DNA of 46,350 bases from an uncultured archaeon (GCA_902384525.1 CABMCA010000126.1:1-46350), one strand, 5' to 3'. Positions 25,221 to 34,017 are shown, counted from the first letter of the stretch. Program-made: numbers and translations. The notes: generated from the sequence alone by a model not told the origin.

Positions 25221-25305
25221 CCGCCACGCACGCATCCAGGTCGCCGCGCTCGATACTGGGCGCGAGTTTCTTGAGGAATTCTTCGCTTTTATTGTTTTCT
25301 GGCAT
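25221..25305 (-). repeat. GC-rich gene-start repeat, copy B
   Basis: This minus-strand copy reads ATG then EEFLKKLAPSIERGDLDACV before diverging after about 30 codons. It lies in the otherwise geneless interval 25072-25371 between two toxin-antitoxin-type modules. The rest of that interval is AT-rich promoter DNA. Confidence 0.65.
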
Positions 25306-25371
25306 AATTCTTAACTTTTTATGAAAGCTATATTAAGATTTAAATAGAAGCTCATCATATAAACATATCGA

Positions 25372-25563
25372 ATGGCGACAGCATCCATAACTGGAAAACA
25401 TCAATCTGGCTGGATTACAATTTCAACAGATGAATATGAATCTATGAAGGAAACCATAGAAGTTCTCTCGGACATGGATATCATGAAGCAGCTTGAAGAA
25501 GGAAAGAAAGATAGCACAAAGGTCAGGAATTTTGAAGAGCTTGCTGAAGAACTGGGAATTTAG
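25372..25563 (+). CDS. Phd/RelB-like antitoxin or small regulator
   Basis: The 63 residues start MATASITGKHQSGWITISTD, followed by EYESMKETIEVLSDMDIMKQ and a short acidic tail (EELAEELGI). The pattern resembles Phd/YefM- or RelB-type antitoxins. The next gene on the strand is a DUF2283 protein 41 bp away, a family often next to toxin-antitoxin genes. No recognisable toxin is adjacent. Confidence 0.6.
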   Translation: MATASITGKHQSGWITISTDEYESMKETIEVLSDMDIMKQLEEGKKDSTKVRNFEELAEELGI

Positions 25564-25604
25564 AACTCATCTTTATTCTTTTTTGCATATAAATAAGGAT
25601 TAAA

Positions 25605-25829
25605 ATGAAAATAATATATGACCCACAAACCGATTCACTTACTTTGATTCTAAGAGAAATGGCTGTTAAAGAAAGCGATGAGATTCGGGAAGGTCTCATA
25701 GTCGATTATGGGGAAGATAACAAAATTGTGGCAATTGAAATGCTTGATGCTTCTGAAAATATATCTGACCCACAGGCTATTCTATACGAAATCAAGGGGC
25801 AGAAAGCTGCACATAAGGCAATTGCATAA
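25605..25829 (+). CDS. DUF2283 family protein
   Basis: The 74 residues carry the DUF2283 pattern MKIIYDPQTDSLTLILREM, then LIVDYGEDNKIVAIEMLDAS. The family is small, beta-rich and frequently encoded beside DUF4258 or PIN-type genes, with no proven activity. Here it pairs with the small antitoxin-like gene upstream. It ends just before repeat copy C. Confidence 0.8.
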   Translation: MKIIYDPQTDSLTLILREMAVKESDEIREGLIVDYGEDNKIVAIEMLDASENISDPQAILYEIKGQKAAHKAIA

Positions 25830-25854
25830 ATCCGACGATTTCCACCCGCGCCGC

Positions 25855-25935
25855 TTCCTCCACACATGCGTCAAGGTCGGCGCGCTCGATGCAGGGCGCA
25901 AGTTTCTTGAAGAATTCTTCGGTTTTTTTACATCT
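25855..25935 (-). repeat. GC-rich gene-start repeat, copy C (degenerate)
   Basis: On the minus strand this copy encodes EEFFKKLAPCIERADLDACV, followed by EEAARV before the similarity ends. The start codon is no longer in register. It is the most degenerate of three copies within 1.6 kb, all in the same orientation. Confidence 0.6.
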
Positions 25936-26026
25936 CACATTATTTTATAGATTTACACATCATTTCTCTTGCCTTTTCCGTAAATTATAAGTTCATTAAT
26001 AAACTCTTGGAACATGATTAAAGAGC

Positions 26027-27214
26027 ATGGACCTTAACAAATACAAAAACCTTACTCGCGGTATTTCTGACACTTATGTAAACGTACACCCCATCCAGCG
26101 CGGGGGGGTACTGACAGCAGAAGCGCGAAAAGCCCTCCTTGAATTCGGGGACGGTTATTCGGTATGCGATTATTGTTTCGAATCAAGGGTAGACCTTGTT
26201 GATAAACCTCCAGTTCGCGATTTTACCGGAGATGTCGCAGAATTCCTTAACATGGATGACGTCAGGTTCACGGCAGGATGCCGCCATGCGAAATGGGCTG
26301 TTATGCACATGGTTTGCGAGCCAGGAGATACTGTTGTAGTAGATGCTCTTGCCCATTATACTTCATATCTTGCCGCAGAGGCGAACAAATTATGCATTGT
26401 TGAAGTCCCGCATAACGGTTATCCCATGTTTGAAATTGACCCGCAGGGATATGCCGTTAAATTCGAAGAGATAGAGCAAAAGACAGGAAAACTTCCCTCG
26501 ATCGCAGTGCTCACGCATGTGGACTACAGGTATGGAAATATCGCTGATGCCGAAAAAGTTGGGGAGATATGCAAAGAATACGGTGTTCCTTTCCTCCTGA
26601 ATACTGCTTATTCATCAGGCATCATGCCAGTTGATGGCAAGAAGCTCCATGTAGATTTCCTGTGCGGCTCAGGACATAAAAGCTGGGCAGCATCTGCACC
26701 TATCGGAATACTTGCAACAACTTACGAATGGAGCACCAAGGTATTCAATAAATCAACATGCCGCGGGGACTGGAGCGGACGCGGATTCTCGAAAAAAGAA
26801 GTTGCATTATTCGGCTGCTCGCCAGTATTCGGGGCGCCTGTGGCAACGCTCATGGCCTCATTTCCCGCAGTTGTAGAACGGGTAAAGCATTGGGACAAAG
26901 AGGTAAAAAATGCACAGTATTTTGTAAACGAGCTTGAGAAGATCGAAGGGTTCCACCAGATGGGTGCCAAGCCAAAACAGCATACTCTTATGAACTTTGA
27001 AAGCCTGCCACTTCATGAGATCGCAGAAAAGGATAAGCGCAGGGGATATTTCCTGTATCATGAATTAAAAAAGAGAAAGATCGTTGGTCTTCACCCAGGC
27101 ATGAGCAAGAATTTCAAGATCAATACTTATGGCTTGAAGCATGAACAGATCGAATATGTAGCTAATGCTTTCAAGGATATAGCAAGAGAAAATGGAATAA
27201 AAGTCGAGGAATAA
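26027..27214 (+). CDS. pscS: Sep-tRNA:Cys-tRNA synthase
   Basis: This PLP enzyme converts O-phosphoseryl-tRNA(Cys) to Cys-tRNA(Cys), the tRNA-dependent cysteine route of methanogens and relatives. The signatures are NLTRGISDTYVNVHPIQRGG, the cysteine segment GYSVCDYCFESR, RFTAGCRHAKWAVMHMV and the PLP lysine in CGSGHKSWAASAP. The length of 395 residues is typical. The DUF169 gene follows after 2 bp, so they form an operon. SepRS is not in this window. Confidence 0.95.
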   Translation: MDLNKYKNLTRGISDTYVNVHPIQRGGVLTAEARKALLEFGDGYSVCDYCFESRVDLVDKPPVRDFTGDVAEFLNMDDVRFTAGCRHAKWAVMHMVCEPGDTVVVDALAHYTSYLAAEANKLCIVEVPHNGYPMFEIDPQGYAVKFEEIEQKTGKLPSIAVLTHVDYRYGNIADAEKVGEICKEYGVPFLLNTAYSSGIMPVDGKKLHVDFLCGSGHKSWAASAPIGILATTYEWSTKVFNKSTCRGDWSGRGFSKKEVALFGCSPVFGAPVATLMASFPAVVERVKHWDKEVKNAQYFVNELEKIEGFHQMGAKPKQHTLMNFESLPLHEIAEKDKRRGYFLYHELKKRKIVGLHPGMSKNFKINTYGLKHEQIEYVANAFKDIARENGIKVEE

Positions 27215-27216
27215 CG

Positions 27217-28230
27217 ATGAAATATGCAGAATTGTCAATGAAATTCAGGAAATTTTTTGAACTTCCTTCTTCACCAGTGGCTGTCAGGATCATTAATGAC
27301 GCTTCTGAAAAAAAAACAAGCAGCCAGCCAATGCGCTTTTGTGAAATGGTAAGAAGAAGCGCTTTTTACGGGGAAAATTTCGTTTTTAGCGTAGAAGAAC
27401 TTACTTGCACAAGCGCTGAACTTGCTCTTGGTTTCACGGAGCCAAGCTATGGCGAGGTATATCCACGGATAAAGCCTGCAAATACCAAACTCGTAAGTGT
27501 CAGCTCTCTTGAAAAGACTGAAAAAAAACCCGATGTGGTGATAATAATTGGAAATCCGCGAAAAATAATGCGCGTTTCAACAATACTTTCGCAATTACAT
27601 GAAAAACAACCAGTTGAAGTTAAATTCAAAGGAGAGTTCGCAGTATGCGGTGAATGTACTGCAATCCCGTTCATGGAGAAAAAAGTAAACCTGTCGCTTC
27701 TTTGCAATGGAGCAAGGATGTTCTCGGGCTACCGGGATGATGAGGTCGTTATGGGTTTTCCGCTTGATGATTTTGTCCGGATTGCAGAAAGTACGGAAGA
27801 AAAAGAGATAACAAGCGCATTGTGCGGCTGCATAATGGATGATATTCCCGCAGGGGCAGTATCGGCAATCGAAAAAATAGGATTCGGAAAAGGAACAGAC
27901 CAGTTCTTCGGCCGCTTCGGGAGTGAGATCGTACGATTATACACTCCAAAGGAAAAGGATGGAAAGATCACATCCCTGACACTGCATGTACCAATAAAAT
28001 TCAAAGATAGCGAGACTGCATCTTCTGCCAATGAAAAAGCAAAGGAAATGCTTGAGAAACCATTACTTCACAGGCTAAGGGATAACTGGGTTGATATTGC
28101 GCTTCCTCTTGATCTCGGAGAAACGCTCAACAGGGCAAGCATGCGTGGTCAAAAGTTCGAAACGCTTGTTAAAAGTGGCATTGACACGATATTAAAGGAA
28201 ACCGGGAAGGTAAAGAGGAAAGCAGCATAA
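27217..28230 (+). CDS. DUF169 protein with extra C-terminal region
   Basis: Residues 1 to about 230 form a DUF169 domain: PSSPVAVRIINDASEK, MRFCEMVRRSAFYGENFVFS and the cysteine region CGECTAIPFMEKK. Residues from about 240 to 337 form a further segment (EMLEKPLLHRLRDNWVDIAL, then a Lys-rich end) that is not part of the usual domain. DUF169 proteins have several conserved cysteines and no settled activity. The 2-bp spacing from Sep-tRNA:Cys-tRNA synthase suggests cotranscription and perhaps a link to sulfur transfer, which is inference. Confidence 0.8.
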   Translation: MKYAELSMKFRKFFELPSSPVAVRIINDASEKKTSSQPMRFCEMVRRSAFYGENFVFSVEELTCTSAELALGFTEPSYGEVYPRIKPANTKLVSVSSLEKTEKKPDVVIIIGNPRKIMRVSTILSQLHEKQPVEVKFKGEFAVCGECTAIPFMEKKVNLSLLCNGARMFSGYRDDEVVMGFPLDDFVRIAESTEEKEITSALCGCIMDDIPAGAVSAIEKIGFGKGTDQFFGRFGSEIVRLYTPKEKDGKITSLTLHVPIKFKDSETASSANEKAKEMLEKPLLHRLRDNWVDIALPLDLGETLNRASMRGQKFETLVKSGIDTILKETGKVKRKAA

Positions 28231-28309
28231 TACTTTCACTTCGCACTTTGAGATAGTATATCATATGTTCTGTTGGTATAGCGTTTTGCCGAACTGAGGA
28301 TGAGGAGAG

Positions 28310-28963
28310 ATAGCTATTAAGATAGTCATTGACCACCGGGAGATGCGTTCCAGGGTACCAGAGGCGCTTGTAAAACTTGGCGCAGAAATTGAGATCAGCA
28401 CCTTGAAGACAGGTGATTATGTTGTAAGTGATCGCGTGGCATTCGAAAGAAAGACGGTTGATGATGTTTTCGCAACCCTGATCGAACGCCGGGAGCTTTT
28501 TTCACAACTTATGGACCTGGCGAAATCGTACAGGAAACCTATTCTGATCATTGAGGGTGAAGATATATTCTTCTTTTCAGGCAGAAGGATGAACCCCAAA
28601 GCGATACAGGGTTTTCTTAATTCCATTGCCCTTATGCGTATCCCGACTATATACACCCTTAACGAGGCAGAAACGGCGCAGGTTATCACGATGATCGCAG
28701 AAAAAGAGCAAATAAATAAAACCAGGCCTTTCAATTTACACGGAAAGCGCAGCCATCTCTCACAAAGTAAAGTTAAAGAATATATTATATCATCGCTTCC
28801 GGGCATAGGACAGGTAGCGGCAGGGAATTTGCTAAAGCACTTTGGCAGCGTGGAAAATGTCATGACGGCGCCGCTTGAGGAACTGATGAACGTGGAACGT
28901 GTTGGCTACAAGACCGCAAAAAGGATCAGGGAATTTGCAGGAGGGCGGTATGGATCAAAGTAA
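28310..28963 (+). CDS. ERCC4/XPF-type nuclease with HhH domain (Hef nuclease half), apparent ATA start
   Basis: This structure-specific nuclease has IKIVIDHREM, GDYVVSDRVAFERKTVDD (the ERK-x3-D catalytic motif) and a C-terminal helix-hairpin-helix tandem (SSLPGIGQVAAGNLLKHFGS, then VERVGYKTAKRIREF). It equals the nuclease part of Hef/XPF, without the helicase. The first ATG at 28343 would remove the strand bearing the first Asp. The upstream codons back to ATA 28310 are coding-like, and GAGGAG precedes that ATA, so an ATA start or a mutated ATG is likely. Confidence 0.85.
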   Translation: MAIKIVIDHREMRSRVPEALVKLGAEIEISTLKTGDYVVSDRVAFERKTVDDVFATLIERRELFSQLMDLAKSYRKPILIIEGEDIFFFSGRRMNPKAIQGFLNSIALMRIPTIYTLNEAETAQVITMIAEKEQINKTRPFNLHGKRSHLSQSKVKEYIISSLPGIGQVAAGNLLKHFGSVENVMTAPLEELMNVERVGYKTAKRIREFAGGRYGSK

Positions 28964-29588
28964 AATGAAAATAGAATTCAACGATAATGAAATAATCCTT
29001 TACAAAAAATTATCAATAATTGATAATTTGGTACTGGATTTTTCAGAAATACTTGCAAGAAATAATATCCGTTATGTGCTTTTCTCAAGATATGTTTCTA
29101 TTCTATTCGGTAATAATGAAAAAAGTGAAGAAAAGGAAGAACGAAAGGATATTGATATCCTGATCCAGAACATCTCATTTGAGAAATTTTTGAAATTGTG
29201 GCTCGAAATCGAAAGATCATACGAATGCAAAAACACAAGCGATTCAATTGATGCATACAATGCCTACCTGAAAAACCATCATGCTGTGAGGATTGCAAAA
29301 AAAGATAGTCAAATTCCGGAGTTCAGTATAAAGATAGTCAAAAATGAAATGGACAGATTTACACTGAAATACCGGAAAAAGATAATACTTGGCGACAGGA
29401 ATTTATTTATTTCACCTCTTGAAATGCAAATACCGTATAACTTATTCAAGGGTTCTCCAAAAGATATTGATGATGCAAGATACCTGTACAAATTATCCAG
29501 GGAAAAACTTAACATTACAATGATGGAGAGGTTCCTTGGCGAATTGAAAATCCCCAAAGAAAGTATCGATATATATCTCAAGATATAG
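28950..29588 (+). CDS. Nucleotidyltransferase-like protein
   Basis: The 212 residues carry a nucleotidyltransferase-type core: ARNNIRYVLFSRYVSILFG followed by the acidic RKDIDILIQN. The usual GS motif is replaced (FSRYVSILFGN), so catalysis is not certain. The group resembles AbiEii/MNT-type proteins that sometimes act as toxins. I chose ATG 28950 because GGAGG precedes it; it overlaps the end of the nuclease gene by 14 bp. It ends in TAG. Confidence 0.6.
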   Translation: MDQSKMKIEFNDNEIILYKKLSIIDNLVLDFSEILARNNIRYVLFSRYVSILFGNNEKSEEKEERKDIDILIQNISFEKFLKLWLEIERSYECKNTSDSIDAYNAYLKNHHAVRIAKKDSQIPEFSIKIVKNEMDRFTLKYRKKIILGDRNLFISPLEMQIPYNLFKGSPKDIDDARYLYKLSREKLNITMMERFLGELKIPKESIDIYLKI

Positions 29589-29667
29589 TATATGTTAAAG
29601 AGGAAGATTCCGGATATGGTTATGATTTGGATATAATTTTGGAAAATGCTTATTAAAAAATAAAATA

Positions 29668-29868
29668 ATGTTATATTTCATCATGAAAAAAACGATTATC
29701 CTGACTTTTACGGCCTCAATCTCATATTTTATTATTTATATCCTGCTGAAATTTCTTTTACAGAATAAAATCTTTGATTGGCAAAGTGCATTATTAGGTG
29801 CCATAATGTTCGGTTTTATCATTTTTATGGTCCATAATTTCGTTATCTGGACAAAACCAATTCAATGA
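29668..29868 (+). CDS. Small two-helix membrane protein
   Basis: The 66 residues contain two hydrophobic helices (IILTFTASISYFIIYILLKF and ALLGAIMFGFIIFMVHNFVI). The start is uncertain between 29668 and the ATG at 29683, with no clear ribosome binding site. No family is recognised. Confidence 0.5.
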   Translation: MLYFIMKKTIILTFTASISYFIIYILLKFLLQNKIFDWQSALLGAIMFGFIIFMVHNFVIWTKPIQ

Positions 29869-29895
29869 TAAACTTGACTTTCAATTGAATTACGA

Positions 29896-30285
29896 TTAAA
29901 TTGTGCGATGTCGAGCTTTTTGCTTCTTTTGTAATTTCTTCAATATCTTATACCACTCAAGCATAAAGAGAATTAATCCTGAAAGTGCCATGAATTCAAA
30001 AAATTTATAGGTTGTATAATCAGGTGCATTTTCCTCAAGGCCTTCAAGAAATTCATGAAAGATCATAAAAAATCCTGCTATGAATATGAACATGCTACTT
30101 CGGTAAAAACTTTTTTTATTGGAAATTATTTCATCTGAACTTGTTTCTTTCTTGTTTATGGATTTCCATGCCAAAATTATTTGAATAGCAAGAAAAACTG
30201 CAAACAAAGTGAATATTATGATTACTCCTTCAATAATTCTATATAGAATACTATCATCAATTATTCCACCCAATAATCTATCCAT
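29896..30285 (-). CDS. Four-helix membrane protein
   Basis: The 129 residues have a first helix after MDRLLGGIIDD, a Lys/Glu-rich cytoplasmic loop (WKSINKKETSSDEI), then IFIAGFFMIFHEFLEGLE and a last helix ending in a very basic tail (KILKKLQKKQKARHR). No named family. The overall layout resembles the proteins at 18193-18582 and 41230-41544. Confidence 0.6.
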   Translation of the reverse strand: MDRLLGGIIDDSILYRIIEGVIIIFTLFAVFLAIQIILAWKSINKKETSSDEIISNKKSFYRSSMFIFIAGFFMIFHEFLEGLEENAPDYTTYKFFEFMALSGLILFMLEWYKILKKLQKKQKARHRTI

Positions 30286-30321
30286 CTGAAGAGGTTATGA
30301 TTTATTAATTTATAAAGATTT

Positions 30322-30945
30322 TCATGATCTTTTCTTCATAGCATGAATATTTTTAATTTTCTTAATTAGTTCATCCACATTCAGATGAAAGATCTCATTG
30401 GCAGCATTGATCAATTCCTGGGAACACCTGGCCTGTGAAAAAACTTTACCTTCATAAAGATCAAGCCAGAATTGAGGTAAATTCTTCTTTTCTCGTACCA
30501 TACCTCCAGTCATATCCGGTGAAGCATACAGGACTTTGTTAACACCTGAGGTGATCAATCTTACAAAACACATAGGGCAGGATTCAAGGGAAGTGTATAA
30601 TGTAAATTGAATCTTTGAAATGTCAAGTTGTATGTCTTCAAATTCGTCCATAACCACCATTTCTGCATGCCTGTCACTTCGAAAATACGGATGAAACACT
30701 TCGTTGTGACCTTGAACGACTACATTACCATAAACATCGACTAAGATACATCCAACACCAAAGTTACCTGAATTCACACCTTTTAATGCCAGCACATTTG
30801 TCAGCCAGACATATTTATCATCCGGATATGCGTCGTTGAATTTATAATCTAAAAGTCGTGTTCTCCATCTGCTGATCTTTTCATTTTCAAGACCGATCTT
30901 TGCAATTTCTTTCAGTCCTGACTCTTTGATCTTTTCATTATTCAC
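30322..30945 (-). CDS. Cytidine/guanine-deaminase-like nucleoside deaminase
   Basis: This zinc deaminase of the CDA fold has the first zinc ligand and catalytic Glu in RSDRHAEMVVMDEFED and the two zinc cysteines in TSLESCPMCFVRLITSG. The N-terminal 45 residues form an extension before GVGCILVDVYGNVVVQGHNE. The overall pattern is closest to nucleoside or guanine deaminases and TadA; the substrate cannot be read from sequence. It lies downstream of the DUF2207 gene on the same strand with 60 bp between. Confidence 0.8.
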   Translation of the reverse strand: MNNEKIKESGLKEIAKIGLENEKISRWRTRLLDYKFNDAYPDDKYVWLTNVLALKGVNSGNFGVGCILVDVYGNVVVQGHNEVFHPYFRSDRHAEMVVMDEFEDIQLDISKIQFTLYTSLESCPMCFVRLITSGVNKVLYASPDMTGGMVREKKNLPQFWLDLYEGKVFSQARCSQELINAANEIFHLNVDELIKKIKNIHAMKKRS

Positions 30946-31005
30946 TATTGAAATCCCCCTGATAAGAGTAAACGGGATTATAATATCTCAATATCTTCCT
31001 ATTTC

Positions 31006-31254
31006 TCATCTGGCTCCCCCTCCCCCGCCTCCAAATCCACCGCCTCCGCCGAATCCGCCACCGCCACTGAATCCACCGCCACCGGATGAAGGCGGGGATG
31101 GCGGAGAAGTCATGCCATATGCGCCTCTAAAGTATATCGGCATGTAGGTCACCGCATGGACTTCTGGTATTTGTATATTAAGTTGATTCATGGCTTCAAC
31201 AACCTTATCTCCGATGCCGAGCGTTGTTGCATAGACAAGCCATTCCTGCCACAT
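31006..31254 (-). CDS. C-terminal part of the frameshifted DUF2207 protein
   Basis: This frame encodes [20 protein letters not shown] and the Gly/Ser-rich tail that ends DUF2207 proteins (long GGGG repeats with Phe). The frame is open upstream to about 31390 with coding-like sequence ([20 protein letters not shown]), so the marked start is not real. A missing base at the C4 run on the complement of 31386-31389 separates it from the main frame. Confidence 0.7.
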   Translation of the reverse strand: MWQEWLVYATTLGIGDKVVEAMNQLNIQIPEVHAVTYMPIYFRGAYGMTSPPSPPSSGGGGFSGGGGFGGGGGFGGGGGGAR

Positions 31255-31280
31255 CTTTATATCAGGTGGCGCATATTTCT

Positions 31281-32888
31281 TTATTGATGCGAAATCAGAA
31301 AGGAATGTCTTGAAAGCATCCCATTCGAGTTTTTCTTTGTAATAATTTTCCTTCCACCTTCCGAAAAGCGAAGATGAAACAAATAACGGGGAATGGTTTG
31401 TAGTAACAGGACGAGGGAAGTATATATACCAATGGATAAGAGATAAGAAGTAACGACCAAGACTAATAGGAAAAACCCGAATATCATCCAGGTATATTTC
31501 TTTCCGCTCTTTACAAATTCATTGGCAGCCTTTTTCTGAGGAACCTTCATTACATCATTCATTTCATCTCGAATAACCCTCAGGTCATACTCAGTTCCAG
31601 AACTCCCGCCTATGATCTGATTCCTTAATTTTTCAATTTTGTGTTCCACTTCATTGATATCAAACACATTGTTTCTAGAATAATTCTCCAAGAACTTCAG
31701 GACTTTTATTTCGTATTCGTCCTCTCCGGCTTCATGCCCTTTAAGGAGAGTTATCCTTAATTCCCTGGATTTTGTTTCCTCCGGTCCTTTAATTTCCGGT
31801 ATTTTGATCTTTGAATGCTTTTCTCCTTCAGTTTCAATTTTAATAATCTTTCGCTTATGTAAATCAAGAAGTGTTGCATAAAATCCATTTTCATCGTAGT
31901 CAAAGGGATCTTTTCTAAAAACAAGATTCACGAGCCATGGCTTCCGGTTCCTGGGAACAAAACTCAGGAATTTTGGCACGGTGAAACTCTTCTCCCTGCC
32001 GAATTTATAATAAATAAATGCAAGTAATACAGGAAACAGGAACACCATGGCTTTGAGAGCAGAACTTAATTGTGAAAAGATGGGATATCTGGAGTTTGCT
32101 GACAGTGTTTGTCGTTCAACGTCAGGCACTTCTTTGGTGAATCCGTCTATTTCTCCTGAACTCGCAGGATTGAGTAATAGCTCGATCTCAAAAAGTGTAT
32201 CTTTCGGGCTTATACCTCTTACGACCCAAATATCACCCTCTTTCTTTACGTCCATTAAAGAATGTTCAAAAAGCTGGAAAATGTAGCCCTGTGGATCATG
32301 AATAGTTATTATTACCTTATTGTATGGCAGATGCTCGTCTGCGAGTTTTAAATTCAGATGACAATATTCGTTATCACATTCAAGGGGAGGATGCAGCCTG
32401 AAAACATAGTTCATTTCATATTTTCCGGCATCGAATCTTCCAGGTTTGTAACTGCCCGCTTCATCTTGCACAGCAAGGGATGAAATTTCATTTGCATATT
32501 GAGTGTCGGCATTTGAAATGACTCTGGTGCTGCCTTGAAAATCCTTAATATAAGGAAATGTTCCGGGAGGTGAAGAGATACTGACAAGTTCTATGTGAGG
32601 ATTTGTTTTTAGTGTTGTGTCATCTGGTATCCCATACGAAAGCGGTACTTTCCAGTCCCGATATAGCATCCTGTATTTGCCCGGTTCTTTGATTTCATAA
32701 ACAAAATTCTCCTCAAGTGTTCCATTCAGGTACAGGTTTGCATTGTAAGTCTCAACATAAACATCCCCGCATCCTCCTAAACCACATGCGTTCTCCATGC
32801 CAGGAAATCCTCCTGTCAGGTAAAGCCCGGCTAAACCTATCAGAGCTACGATAATCAATAAAATTACTATTTCCTTATTTTCATTCAA
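31281..32888 (-). CDS. DUF2207 membrane protein (main frame, frameshifted near its C-terminus)
   Basis: An N-terminal hydrophobic segment ([20 protein letters not shown]) is followed by a beta-rich extracytoplasmic domain. The domain has [19 protein letters not shown] and a conserved-looking [13 protein letters not shown] helix near residue 285 and a cytoplasmic region leading to another hydrophobic pair follow. DUF2207 proteins occur next to LemA, as here: the LemA stop overlaps this start by 4 bp. The last 45 or so residues of this frame are out of register; the true end lies in the frame at 31006-31390. Confidence 0.85.
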   Translation of the reverse strand: MNENKEIVILLIIVALIGLAGLYLTGGFPGMENACGLGGCGDVYVETYNANLYLNGTLEENFVYEIKEPGKYRMLYRDWKVPLSYGIPDDTTLKTNPHIELVSISSPPGTFPYIKDFQGSTRVISNADTQYANEISSLAVQDEAGSYKPGRFDAGKYEMNYVFRLHPPLECDNEYCHLNLKLADEHLPYNKVIITIHDPQGYIFQLFEHSLMDVKKEGDIWVVRGISPKDTLFEIELLLNPASSGEIDGFTKEVPDVERQTLSANSRYPIFSQLSSALKAMVFLFPVLLAFIYYKFGREKSFTVPKFLSFVPRNRKPWLVNLVFRKDPFDYDENGFYATLLDLHKRKIIKIETEGEKHSKIKIPEIKGPEETKSRELRITLLKGHEAGEDEYEIKVLKFLENYSRNNVFDINEVEHKIEKLRNQIIGGSSGTEYDLRVIRDEMNDVMKVPQKKAANEFVKSGKKYTWMIFGFFLLVLVVTSYLLSIGIYTSLVLLLQTIPRYLFHLRFSEGGRKIITKKNSNGMLSRHSFLISHQ

Positions 32889-33445
32889 CCCCAGCTCACC
32901 ACTGGCCTTTTTAATTCCTCATCAAAGAAATCCAGATATTCGTTCTTACTCATACCAGCCGAACGTCCAATGAATCTTGAAGGAATAGTATCCATCATGG
33001 TATTATATTCCTGGATAATATTATTATAGGTATATCTGTGTCTTGCGATCTCATCCTCTATATCTTTGACCGAGGTCATCAATGATGTTACGGTCTCTGA
33101 GGTTTTTAATGCAGGATAATTTTCAGCAACTGCGATAATATTTCCAAGAATCCCGCGGCTTTCACCATCAATTTTTTTAAGTTCCTCCGTGCCTGCTTTT
33201 CCCACGTTTACCCGCAGGCTCGTTATCTTCTCAAAAGTATCCTTTTCGAATTTGGCATAGCTTTTAACTGCCTCAACAAGCTGTTCGATCATATCAAGCC
33301 TCTTTTTCATCGCAACTCTTGTCTGGGACAGTGTTGCATCTGCGGCATTCCTTAAGCTTTTGAGCCTGTTGTATATGGAAAAGAAATAGATGATACTAAC
33401 AAGGAATATTATTATAAGGACAAATACCACCAGTAAAATATCCAT
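32885..33445 (-). CDS. lemA: LemA family protein
   Basis: One N-terminal membrane helix ([17 protein letters not shown]) precedes a helical LemA domain with the signatures [19 protein letters not shown], then [19 protein letters not shown] and FEKITSLRV. It ends [14 protein letters not shown]. The family is found across bacteria and archaea, usually next to a DUF2207 or a Gly-rich membrane protein, with an envelope role that is not settled. The stop overlaps the downstream DUF2207 start (ATGA). Confidence 0.9.
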   Translation of the reverse strand: MDILLVVFVLIIIFLVSIIYFFSIYNRLKSLRNAADATLSQTRVAMKKRLDMIEQLVEAVKSYAKFEKDTFEKITSLRVNVGKAGTEELKKIDGESRGILGNIIAVAENYPALKTSETVTSLMTSVKDIEDEIARHRYTYNNIIQEYNTMMDTIPSRFIGRSAGMSKNEYLDFFDEELKRPVVSWG

Positions 33446-33495
33446 ATATTATAAGTTATTTCATGCACTATATAATATTTCTGCTACTTGGTGGC

Positions 33496-33720
33496 TCAAT
33501 TCATTTTTAATCCTTTTTTTGAAAGCTGCTCTTCCAGTTCCTTCACTTCCCTATCCCGCCTGTGATACCTATCTTCCCGATCATCTCTTTAGCCTTCGCA
33601 AAGTGCTCCGCGCTTTCCCTTTATCCCCCATCTGTATATACTCCCACGCTCTACAATGATCATGGCTTCGTCCAGGTCGCACCGGGCTTTCGTAACTTTT
33701 AATCCATAATTCGCAATCAC
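33496..33720 (-). pseudogene. Remnant of a TPR-repeat protein gene
   Basis: Reading the minus strand across three frames restores a typical archaeal TPR C-terminus: LKVTKARCDLDEAM, then WEYIQMGDKGKAR, then EHFAKAKEMIGKIG, then HRRDREVKELEEQLSKKG before TGA at 33496. At least two frame changes separate the blocks and no start remains. The rest of 33446-33804 is non-coding and includes the promoter of the next gene (TTTATATG near 33768). Confidence 0.7.
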
Positions 33721-33804
33721 TTGATGGTTAATGCATATTTTAGAATAATCCCGTAACGCACTAAAGTTTTATATGTTACTAAACTCAACTATACTTGAAC
33801 ATAG

Positions 33805-34017
33805 ATGGCTGAAGCAGACCTTATCAGAAGAATGGCGGATGATATGGCAACTTTAAAAGGGCAAATGAGCCGATTAGAGATTGTCATTAATGAAATTGAT
33901 CAAGATCTTCACAGGGAAGTGAATCCCCAATATCTGAAAAAATTAGAAAAAATAAAGAAGCAGAAAGGCATTAGATTCAAAAATATCGAAGAATTTGATG
34001 AATATTTTTTGAAATGA
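33805..34017 (+). CDS. Small coiled-coil antitoxin-like protein
   Basis: The 70 residues begin MAEADLIRRMADDMATLKGQ, go through a coiled segment and YLKKLEKIKKQKGIRFKNIE, and end EEFDEYFLK. This is the shape of archaeal antitoxins paired with RelE-type toxins. No toxin follows: the downstream 100 bases are AT-rich without a plausible RelE. A TATA-like box lies about 30 bases upstream, giving a near-leaderless mRNA. Confidence 0.65.
   Translation: MAEADLIRRMADDMATLKGQMSRLEIVINEIDQDLHREVNPQYLKKLEKIKKQKGIRFKNIEEFDEYFLK

Noticed and set aside
30926-31147. Proline-rich plus-strand frame
   Set aside because: It is the complement of the Gly-rich tail of the DUF2207 protein.
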